Shown here piece after piece: positions 49,201 through 61,200 of a DNA stretch of 64,000 nucleotides. Source of the DNA: Tiliqua scincoides (taxonomy: Eukaryota; Chordata; Lepidosauria; Squamata; Scincidae); the NCBI RefSeq assembly GCF_035046505.1, contig NC_089823.1, positions 230,414,604-230,478,603 of the forward strand. Reading direction: 5' to 3'. A model generated the notes under the pieces. The model was not told the DNA's origin and did not search any database. It saw nothing but the letters and a program-made list of their open reading frames with translations. Position 1 is the stretch's first letter, and each line of letters begins with the position of its first letter. Position numbers and translations under genes: made by a program.

Positions 49201-52200
49201 GTATTCCTGCTGTCGGACTATTTTTTGTGACTGTCATAAGGCAGTTAATGCTGGTGAAATGCTTACTCTTCTCACATTACACTATCTCATTTGTGAGATA
49301 AGTCTCTGTGGACTTCTATGTCCTCCCTAAGTCTGTAAGGGTAGAATTGCTCAACCCAAGTGCTCTTACTCTGAAGTAAGCACTGTTGAATTTGCTTCCA
49401 AGTAAATGCATTTGAGATTAGTGTGCAAAAGCATTATTGAACTTATGAAGAATGCTACATTCATAGTGCGGCTGAGTTTCAGTTCTTAATTAGAACCAGA
49501 TGGCCATCCTTGAGTCTGGACTCTTTATTTCAATTCTTATTTTACTTTTTAGCTAAAATTCTGTTGCTATAACTTGAAGAATTTTAATGCCAAAGCAGAA
49601 TAGAAAATGCAGTATGTGTAACACAGGAGAGTGGGGATAATGAGAGCCAGGATGGTTTATTGGTTCAGGAATTGAGTATTAACCTGGAAAATCCAGGTTC
49701 AAATTCCTACTCAGCCATGAAGCTTCCTGAGTGTTCTTGGGCTAGTCACAGTCTCTCATCCTCACCTACCTCACAGGGTTGCTGTGAGGACAAAAGGAGG
49801 AAAAGAACCATATATACCACCCTGAGTTCCTTGGAGGAAGGGTGGTATAAGTGTGTGAAAAATAAATAAATAATAGCAGAGTAATGAACTAAATGTTTTG
49901 TTTTTATGCGGAATCCACAAAAATAATATGTTTAAAGGCACAGGAGCCCTGAAAAGCCTAGTAGTATTGCGCCTGTCTGCATGGGATTGGCTGATGCTAC
50001 AACTGCATTCCAAAAAAAGCTCCACAAATCAGAGCTGAAACAAATAGGGGAGTCAACGTGTAATGTTACAATGATGTCATCTGGACGCGCTGATAAAAAA
50101 GTGAGGGATGGCAATTCCAGAGAATAGTGTGGAAGCAGCGATTGGGATAAACTGACCTACCTTAAATGGCTGTTCTATGAGGATTACTGAAATAGTGTAT
50201 GTGAAGCACTTTGAGCTTTTTGAAGTGGTATGTAGAAGCTAAGTGTTGTTGACACTTTGATCATAAATCATTATGGGACATAGGGGAGATTGTTATTCAT
50301 TTTCTTTTGTGCTTCTGTTATGTTCAATTTGACTCTTCCCACCTCACCTCACTCCAGGTTACAATAGCTTGCGATGCAGTCCTCAGTTCAAAGTCTCCTT
50401 ATAGAAAGCAAGACCCTGACTCATGGGAAGAGGAACCTCAAGTCTCTAAGCATGCCAACTCTCTTGTACAGATGGACAATGGTGTCAGAATTCCACCAAG
50501 GTGAGGCCTTGCACTTGTGCTGTTCTGCTAGATAACAGCGGTGTAACTAAGGCATCTGGCAACCAAGGGCACATAAATTTTTAACACCCCCCCATACCAC
50601 ATCGTTGTGCCCCGGCCAGGCCTCAGAGGGCCTCCTGGAGGCCTCCAACAGGTTATTTCCAGATTTTGGCGAAAACGGCTCTAAAGTACCTGTTAGAGCC
50701 CTCCAGGATTCCTTCTGAAGCCTGAAGGGGGTGCAACAATGTTGTATGGAGCCTACCCTAATAAGGTACCTTAAGAAAGTTGTTTGCCCTGCTGGGTCTC
50801 AGAGGGCTTCCTGGAGGGCTCTGAAAGGTATTTCTGGTTTTTGGTGGGGGCGCAAGCAACATCGTTTAACAGTTCCTCAGCTTGTTGGACACCCTCCCCA
50901 AGGTTGGTACCCAGAGCAATGTACCCCTGCCCCCCTTAGCAATGCTGCTGCTGAATGATCAAGGACCAACCCCTGTAATTCAGCATCCTGTGTCCAACAG
51001 TACCTAACTGGATACTGCTGGCAAAACTACAAGCAGGGGGTGAAGACAACAGCCCGTCCTACTCTTCTGTGTATTCAGAAGTATGCTGTCTAAACAAGGA
51101 GGTTCCACTTAGCTGTCATGGCTAATAGTAATTGATGGACACTTTCATGAAGGATGAAACTAATTTGCACAGTTTTTAAGCTGGCAGGAAAAAAATGGCT
51201 GCCTTTTGGTAACATCTTTAGCAGTTGCAGGTGCTGTAGAGATTCTTACCTTAGCTGAAGGGCCTATGGTAACACTACATTTTTAGAGTTGATTCTTATG
51301 TTTATTTTTGAAGGTAATACCACCTAACAGACATCTCATTTGCACAGGGAAAGCCCCCCCCCACGAAAAGTTTTTGAAAGCATGTCGGAGGTAGAGTCCC
51401 CTTTTATCCCCACTGTGCTTAAAATAAATAAATAAAAGGTTTCGGAGGATTGGTGTGGGAAAGGTTACTAAAATAGTAGAGAAATATGATTAGACCCTAG
51501 GTGATTGCCAGAGGTGTACTTTGTGGCTAATCCAGTCTGGGAATTTGGGGCTGCTTGTTGGTTCTGGGACCAGACCTGCGTTTCCTAGTTACTGGCCATT
51601 TCACTCTTGTCTTTTTTCCAATTTTTTTCTTAGTGGGTGGAAATGCTCAAAATGTGACTTGCGGGAGAATCTTTGGCTGAACCTTACAGATGGGTCAGTA
51701 TTATGCGGGAAATGGTTCTTTGATGGCAGTGGGGGAAATGGACATGCACTGGAGCATTACAAGGAGATGGGTTATCCCTTAGCAGTGAAACTTGGAACAA
51801 TTACTCCTGATGGTGCAGGTAAGTCAACATAGTGTATATCACATGTGTAGACTAAAGGTGTTCTGGAGATGTACTTGCTGTATTGCTGTCAGGCATGCCT
51901 TTCCAAGATCAAGCGTGGAGAAAACTCGATGGGCATGGAACTGTAGCTCAGTGACGGAGCACATGGTTTGCATGCAAGTCCAGTTTTTGGCGCTTCCAGG
52001 TAGGGTTGGGAACCACCAAAAATTGAGTCATGATCCAGTGGTGGGTCTCAGACCCACAGTTTGAGAACCACTGATCTAGGTGAATGCATATCCATTTTAC
52101 TGATAGGAAACAGTGGCAGAAAGAGGGGGAACTAATAAAGGTCACCCAGTGAACCCACAGCAGGTTTTTCAGAGTCAAATCCACTCCTCCTCTCTCTCTC

Positions 52201-55200
52201 TCTCCACTATAATGCACCAGCTCTCATAAACCAGAATTTCAGTTGTTCTCTGCCTCCCTTGCTTCCCTCCTTCCTCAAATGGCCACTTCCATTTCACTCT
52301 CTGACACTTGCCCCCCCCAATACCCTAAAAAGCAGACTGTCATCCTTCCGTATGAATGAAAGAGCAGCAGATGTTTGAGCATGGGGCTTTGTTTCCTCCT
52401 CTGTCCAGGGCCTTGATTTGCTTTCTCCCCTGTGGAAAAATCTGCATCTCATTGCCCTGGCTCTGTTTTGGTTTACTTGTCTTTAGTGCTTCTTTGGTCT
52501 GTAATAACTGTGCTTAATAATGGGAAGCTCTGCTGGATTTGGTTCAGCTTTGTCTGCAGTGAAGGCGAAGAAGGAAGAGCAGGGTCAGTTGCTTTTGTCC
52601 AGCACATGGTGGGGGCTAGACAGAACCCTGGTACTGCTGTAAGGGCTATTCTGCATGTCTTGTGCTGGCTTTGATTTGCTCACAGCACCTTATGGTGTTG
52701 TCTTCCCATTACCTTGTATGTGAATGCCTGTTCTCCACAATTATTTGTCCTGGAATAACAACCTTCTGGACACCTCTGATTAGTTAAGGGGGTGAAATAA
52801 AAGTTGAAATGCTGATTTCAGTATCACCTCTGCCAGGATAAAAGGGACGAAAGTCGCTGCGCAGAATGGCTCCAACAGCAAGTGGGAGGGGCCACTTACA
52901 CAGCACGTTGTGGTGCCTGCAATACTGACTGCCCCCCCCCCATCGTAGCTGTGCTACTGGGAAGTCACTGTGAATGTGTGTAGCTCAGATTTCCTCTCTG
53001 GGAAATATAGTTTTAGTTTGTGGGTGGAGGTTCGGATGATGGAATGCTTCCTTGAAAAAGAAACCCAAACACTTAAAAAACTAGCATATTATGGGGAAGG
53101 GTTCTTGCCCAGCCGTCTTCCAAAGATACTAGCTTTTTTATGTGTTGAACTCTCAGTTAGTGTGGTGAATTATCAAATCTGAAGTGGTCTAAGCGGTGGT
53201 GTAGCTGGAGGGGGTGGTGGTGTACCCAGTCTGGTGGGGTGCAAACGGCCCCTCCCTTTGGAGCCCTTCCCGGCGGGGGGAGCAAAAGGGAGCCATATGG
53301 CATATGGCATACTTTGTCTGCCTTTCATGGTGGCATTGAAAACCTGTACTATGTTGATGGGTGTTCAACCCTTGAACAATGCTGGTTAGAGCATAATTGC
53401 ACAAACGTTCTCGTCCCTGCCATATGCACACTAGGCAAGGGAAAACATGTTTGACAGTGCTCTAAGTAGGTCAGGAAATTACATCCAATATGCAGGTTTT
53501 CCACTCCTATGTGTGCACTCTTATTGCAATGTTTACAGCTTGAGGCCAGAGTATTTGAGAGACCTCCTCCTTCCATATAATCTGACCCACTCTCTTTGGT
53601 CATCTGGAGCAGCCCTTTTGGATGTACCACAATTGAGTGGAGGATGGTGGCCAGAAATACGGTCTTCTTGATAGTGACACCTGTTCTGTGGAATTCCCTC
53701 CCCTTTGGGTTGAGAACTGCTCCTTCATTAGAAGTCTTCCAGCAAGACCTGAAGATCTTTCTATTTCAAAGAGCCTTCAGAACCCATAGAGCTTTTTAGG
53801 GTATGCTCACTGATTGCTGACTGGTGCTTGTTGATTTTTTTTTTAAATTACAGGCGTCCCCCCATATCTGAGGGGGATGTATTCCTGACCCCACCACACA
53901 TTCAGGGCACCGCGGATATGGGGGAACCCTATCTCAACACCCCCTTGCCCTTTAACCTTTGTTTATAGTCGTGCAAAGGAATTGCTTTAATCAGACATTA
54001 TAAGCAGAATGCTTCCTGTTTCCTGTTAATAGTCGTTGAGTCTGTTTAACTGCAAAACTCCCTGCCTGCTTGTCTTGCTGTAAGGTTCCTACTTAAAGAG
54101 TCTGGTTAAAGCAAGTACATAATTCTTTGCCTAACTATAAACAGCATAAACGAAGGTAATGGCATGGGAAACCACAGGTAGCCAGATCCACAGATACCAG
54201 GGAACACCTGTATTTAATGTTTTTACAACTGGTGATTTGTATTGAACTGCCTTGGGTGCACTTTGTGGAGAAAACAGGGTGTAAATTGAGTAAATAAGTA
54301 AGTGGGAAAATGGAGTCCTCCTTCAAACCCATTACAGTTTTCTGTTATTGAGCCCAAATGGATTTGGTGCTTGGTTTCAACATGCCACATCCTCATAAGG
54401 TCTCAAATTCTGAACAAAGGACTTTGCAGACCCCTTTAGCATAGTGGCATTTGTCTCGAAACTCCCAAGGGTCTGGTGGCTCAGCTGGCAGCTTTCTAAA
54501 GCTCACCCCTCCATCTCTTGTATTTTTGCCATGGAATTAATGTCAGGAATTAATGGCATTATGTCAGGAAGCAAATAAATCATCAGGACTTCTGTCTGCA
54601 GTTGAAAAGGGCAGAGTGGCCTCTGTCATTGTTGATGGTTGCATGTTGAGTCCTAAAGACACAATGTATTAGAGGGAGAAAAGCTAATGAGGTATTTATG
54701 TACCCACAGGATGCACGTTTTGAGATACTGCTCTGAAGCATTCTCTATTGGGCAGGAGGGGGTTCAAAGGAGGTGTCCTGAAATCACCTGTGCAATATTT
54801 TGGCTACAGCAAGTTATTAAGAGGACAGATCTGTGTTGAGACTTGGCATACCAGTATGACTTTTAGTATGTTAATAACTGAGCAGAGTCTCAGTGGGGAG
54901 TTTAGCCATTATGATTAAGCACACGTTTAACATTTTAAGTGTACTATATTGTCACACCCTTCCTCGTTCATCTTTGCAAGCAATCCTAGTTTGGAGGGAT
55001 TCTTTAAACCAGTTTGCTAGCTTGGACACAATATGGCAGTAAATGGTGGGCTCCTTTGTGCAAAAGCAGACTTAGGGTCCAATCCTATCCAACTTTTCAG
55101 TGCTGGTGCAGCAGCAGTGCAGCCCCAAAGAAAGGGAACAGACATTCTCTTACTGTAGGAGACCGCTGTGATTGCCCCGCTACCACAGGATGCAGTGCAT

Positions 55201-58200
55201 GCCCCATTGGCACGGCTGCACCAGCGCTGGAACATTGGATAGGATTTGGCTCTTAACTGATTAAAACAGAGCATATGAGAAGAGGGAGGGAAGGGAGTGT
55301 ATGCAAGTCTAAATTTTGTTCGTATAATGCCATAATTAGGTGTTACCCATGAGTCAGCCTGTCACAGTGTCAGTGTCACAGATCAAGTTCACTGAAGAAG
55401 TGGTACACCAAAATGAGGTCAATTTTACCTTTCTGTTAATCTCAACATCACATTGGCTCTCTCATATGGCCCTCCACATCTACACTGATGAAGTTTAAAT
55501 CTGTACAACCTCATCTGGACCACAGAGAAAGAAGTAGCAAGTAGTTTCTAAGTTGATTTGTGGTGTTCTTACTGGGTTAGGCTTCAGATATTAAAGTTGT
55601 GTCCCTCCTTAAAAATTATTGGTGTTTAGACAGGGGAAAAAATGCACTGAGATATCCCTGTTGATGATTGAAATGCAAGGTCCATTTATGGCCACTCTGA
55701 TGAGCGCTGTCACACTGCATTGTGACTTAACTGGAAAAGCATGAGAATGCCATGAGCCCTTTTATAAAAGATGGAACAATGGCACATATGGGGAAATGGA
55801 GGCTTCCGTAACATGGAATGCCTGCAGAAGGGCACACTACGTACCCATAAATGCCATCTAGGCTATCCTTAACCAACACTGGCTGGAGGAATGTTGAACA
55901 TGTTCATCTCTTGGCAGTGTTTTTAAAAGGGGCTTTTCAGTATCAGGCAAAGTACCTTTCTTCAAGGGTATTACAAACCTGACAAACTGCATTAGTTCAT
56001 TAACTGCATTAGTTCATTAACATGAAATGATTCCATTTCAAGTTGAAGCTGACAGCCTGAACACCACTCAAGGGAAAATGCTGCTCTTGATTGTGTACTG
56101 TAGAATGTAAAATCTCAAAATTACCAGGTAAGATAACACCTGAAGATCTACTACTAATAAAAGAATCGTATGCTGTACTAGTCAACCAAGCAGGCCCACA
56201 GGATGCCTTACAGCAAAGAATGATCATGCACTATATGTCAATAAAGATTTAAAATTCCAGTGAAATGTTAGGTTTTCCCCTTTTAGCCATGTCTGTGTGA
56301 CAGGCCATTTGTAGGTGTGTGTGTGTGATAAAGCAGACTACAAATCTTTACATATAACCACCAACAAGACCTTCGTTAACAGATGGGAAATTGAGATTGG
56401 GAGAGGACTTGTCCCAGAAAACTTAATGAGTTTTGGCTCAGTCTTCCGTTCTGTGCTCTGTCTGTTAGTCCTCATCTCTTGTCGCCATCTAGTCTGTCCC
56501 TCTGCTCCAAGATGGGATCATCCTTCTGTTTAATAACATGTGCGTTGATAATGTATGCTATAAATAAACTTGCATCAGGTATAGTCCATAGTTTACTGCA
56601 AGGAAAGAATAGACAAGGACAGGTTACCAGAGGGCAGAGATGCTTGTCTGTTTCAAGGACTAGTGTAGCCCAGCAACCTGTTACAGGGCAAGGCTAAACA
56701 AACACAAACTCACTAACAGAGGCACCATTAACAGATCTGGCTCATGAAGGAAATTGCTTTTGCCATTCTGATGATGGTTTAGGCACGGGCAGCCCAATCC
56801 TAACCAAACTACCCACACTGCAATGCAGTGGCACCAAAACGTCAACCACTGTATCCAGCATGGGAAACAAGGCTACTGGAAGTAAGGGGACTTTTTGCCC
56901 TGCAGAAAACTCCACAGCAGCCCCTGTGGGGCTGCTCAGACCTGCACCAGGAAAATTGCTGGCACAACCCTGTGTTGGCAGATCGGGCTCAGGATGCGAG
57001 ATAGAATCCAGCGGGAGCCGGCCACTGCCCTCCCACTGCCCTGTTCCACCCGTGTCACTAGGCACTGGGTTCGCCATCCTTGGCCTCTCCTATCGGTGCA
57101 AGAGGCCACAGTGCACCTGTGCAGGACTTCGTGGCAGTGCCTGCTATCATTTGGCCATTGCAAAGTGCTTCACTTTCATGACGGCCATTCCCGTGGCAGT
57201 GAATGCTAGACTGGCACTGTAGCCCTGGAGGATTGGGCCATAGGATGTGTAGAACCATGTTCTGAGGGTGGGAAAGTGTATTAGTGTATAGTATTTCCCT
57301 GCACATTTGGCAAAGGGGCATTTTTAAAGTGCCAAGGTGATAGAATTGGTTGGCTTAAGTCTCTTTTGGATGGGAGTGGTGTTCGGGACACATTTCAATA
57401 TTCTTTTAGGTTGTGGGCAGAAACTGCCTTGATTTATTCAGTTGGACAATTACCAGAAAATGGTTTTTGTTTATATTTCTGACAGTTTTTGTCTTGTGTA
57501 TTCCATTTCACAGAGATTTTAACAGCAGTTTAAAAAAATATGCTACTCAGAAAACATTACAGTGCAACAGTATATAAATAAAATATTGTTTCGTGCCTCA
57601 ATTCAGGGGTGAGGGAACAATCTGTTTTCCTGGACCCATCCATATGCTTTTTAAACATTCCAAAGCATACTAAGCATTCTATATCTTTTTGTTTGGCACA
57701 GAAATAATGGTGGCACATTAAAAATTTTGTCCACGTTTTCCTTTTCCATCCCATTTCATCCAACTTTTGTGACCTTCCTCAATGTTATTGCTTGTTTTTC
57801 TTTTTTCCCCTGTTGACTTAGGTTTCACATATGGTTGGCAACCTTCAGTCTCGAAAGACAATGGTATAAGCCTATAGCACCTGGTATTCCCAGGCAGTCT
57901 CCCATCTAAGTACTAACTGTTACCCTGCATATGCCCAATCTCGTCTGATCTCGGAAGCTAAGCAGGGTCAGGCCTGGTTAGTACTTGGATGGGAAACTGC
58001 CTGGGAATACTGGCTTCTGTAGGCTTATACCATAGTCTTTTGAGACTGAAGGTTGCCAACCAGGTTTCACATGCTTTTTCATGTGGTATATTGTTATTTA
58101 CGTTTTTCACTGGCCAAAATAAATTTGCAAGCTAAATAAGGCTATGCTTATTCATCCATTTTTTGCTTTCATCCATGCTCTGGTCCTTAACCAGGTGAAA

Positions 58201-61200
58201 GTGCAAGGTGCTGCTGTATATCAGGGATCCTTGCAATCTACTTTCCGCAGAGTTCCCTGCCCTGAATGTCAGGCTGCCTGGCCAAAATTTCAAATGGAAA
58301 AACAGTCTTGCCAAAATCCTAAAATGTGGTTTCTACTCTGCTGTAATCCTTTTGCTCTACTTCATAGGTGTTCTTTAGACATTCACTTATTTGGGAGCTG
58401 CTTTTCCATGATTTCATCCCATGATTTTGCAATAAAATTTAAAAGCTTGCCACTGCTCAGGTGAGGTCAAATACGTGGATCTTTGCCTCCTGTCTGTTGT
58501 CCCTGATCTCGCCTGGGTGCTGTGGCATGAATCCATGGAAATGATTGCACTGCTGCTGTAATGAGGGTACCAAAGTGTGGATGTCTCCAGCTTGCTAATG
58601 GAGGCTTTTGTAATGTGTAGAATTGGTAGCGAATAAATTGTACTGAACCACAATATTAGTGTAAGAGCCTGACTGGCACGTGTACAGCAAAATTGCCGTA
58701 GCTTAGTCCGTTATGCAGGTGGTAAAGTTTCAGAGAGAGTTTTTAAATTATATGGATGGGTAACACTTGGTGAACTGCTCTTTATGTCTGTATTTTGGCA
58801 GATGTCTATTCATTTGATGAAGAAGAAGCAGTTTTGGACCCACATATAGCAAAACATTTAGCACATTTTGGAATTGATATGCTGCAAATGCAAGTGGTAT
58901 GTGAGTTACTTTTTCTTTAGAATCTTTGAGTAATTCTAGTAAATAGGAAAAGCAATGCCTCCATGGAAAATCTCACGTTTCAGTCTACTTGGGGTATTTA
59001 ACTGTTTTCTTTGTTGTAAAAATGAGCTGCTTATCAGGTTACATTCTCCTACTGAAGGACATAGGATAACATAGTGAAATGACAGTAGACTGACTTCAGT
59101 AAGATCTAAGCATGTGAAATATGAGTGGTTGGGGAGTGGAGTTATACCTGTCTTTACCTGGACTATACAGTCATGTTTTGTGGGTTAATAGCCATAATGT
59201 TTGGACCTACACAAATGGGACTTTCTGTGCTTAGGCCTCATGGAAACTGGAATTGCAATATGTAGATATTGGACTGCACCACAAGTGGGTTTGAGTGAGC
59301 TTGGGGTGCAGGGCAGTTGGATGTGATTCTGCTCACCTGCTGCACTTGGGCTTCTCTCTTGTCCAATCAGTTTGATATGTGTAATAAAAGTATATGTTGA
59401 AGAAAAAATATATGAAGCCATGATGTTGCACCTCTGATAGGTAGCTTTGTGAATACTTCTGCCAGGTGCTGAAGTAGGAGCTGCGAGATTGTGGTACTTC
59501 ATGCAGGATCCTTAAAGCACTTCAGGTGTATCCAAGGACTTGCACAAACCTAGTGGGACTTTAAGTTGGAAAAGCAGATCCCCATGCCGTACTACGAATT
59601 GTGTTTGAAAATTCCCCCGTTTCAAATTCGATTTCCATGCAGCGCAGTGGGCTGAATTTTTTTAATAGCTCAAGTCCTAAGCTTGAGTGGGTGTGTGGAA
59701 CTGGTTGTGTCATTGTTTGAATCCTGAATATTCATCCAAAACTGTAAACCTTTGGTTGGGAGCTGATGTATTCCCCCTTTGCAATCTTTATGCCCTGTAG
59801 TCTTTCCAAGTACTTGCACTTGAGCGATACGTGTGTGGTGGGGGGAGGCACAATTTATCTCTGTCCTGACCACCATAAAGAGCATGTAGGAAGAATTGAA
59901 CCACCCCCCCCCCAGCTAGCATAGAGATGCACATCAACAACCCAAAGTGGAAGTTTCAGAGACATAGGAACCGTTTTGGAGATAACGGCTGTGAACTGCC
60001 ACTAAACCATGAGCAGCACTATTTGGTGACTGCAGTTCCACGAATAATTCAGTAGGGGGAGACATGACCACATCTATATCAGCAAAGTAGAACTTTAGAA
60101 AGAGCTATATGAGGAGGGCTGTGTTTTTATTCTGGAATGTTTCTCATAGTTGCCCCAATGTTTCCTTCTTCTTTTCAAATGTTGTCAGAACATGCTTTTG
60201 AAAACACTCCTTTCTTAAAAGCCTCTCTTTCAATCAGACAGAGAATGACCTGAGAGATAATGACATAAAACCCAGAATCTCTGAATGGGAAATGATTCAG
60301 GAGTCTGGCATGAAGCTCAAGCCAATGTACGGTCCGGGATACACTGGTATGAAAAATGTGAGCAACAGCTGCTATATCAGTACCATCATGCAGGCCATTT
60401 TCAGCATCCCCGAATTTCAGAGAGCGTAAGTTGTTCCTGGAGGCCTTTGTAGTGGCTTCAACTCTGCAAAGGCTTTGCTTGAATCAAACATGTAATTGCT
60501 GGCCTGTACGTGGGGAAAATTGGTAATTCGAGTGAGTTTCTAACTATCAGGTTATTCACAACATTTATTTGTTGCTGCTGAGTGAGTGAGTGAGCATAAC
60601 ATGTACAGTTGGTATCAGACAGTACCAAAATACCCTCCCTCTCATAAACCCAATAATTGAACAAATATTGAGAACCAACAGTTGTAATCCTGCCCATCTC
60701 TTTCACCACTACACCTAGAAGAAGAAAAATTCATGCACAAAAACGGTAAAGGATTAAAACAGCTGCTAATGAACCTTTGTATTGTACTTCCAAGGACCTA
60801 TGCACATTTTACATGGTGGCAAACACCAGGTTGTCTTTAATTATATAAGCAGACAGCTGCAACCAATTGGGTTTCCCTGGCACGTCAGCAGAAAGATACA
60901 TATGTTTGCAAGCTTTATTTGATACAGGGTGTTTTTAAAATGTTTTTTAGGTGGACATTGGAAATACTGTTGCTGTACACCTAAAACCTAATGCATGATA
61001 TGACTCTAATAGCTACATGTTAACGTAATATTTCTGAATGTTTTTGAAATGGGAGCTCCATTGCTAGAATTGCTGTACTTTCCAGGGACTACTTTCCCCC
61101 TTTCCTGTGCCAAACACCTATTCAGTGGGGTAGCATATGGAGATTTCCCAGTATAGTGGTGTAAATCCCCTGAACCTGTGAATACAAGTGGATGGATATT

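Noticed and set aside
51935-52002. tRNA-Ala gene
   Set aside because: Only the head resembles a tRNA; the acceptor stem is not closed and the same sequence is known as a SINE head.
56860-57222. 120-codon open frame as a gene
   Set aside because: Contained in a large MITE with inverted ends; no conserved domain.
57917-58030. Functional 5S rRNA gene
   Set aside because: The 5' third is replaced, several stem positions are changed, and it carries a SINE tail and target duplication.
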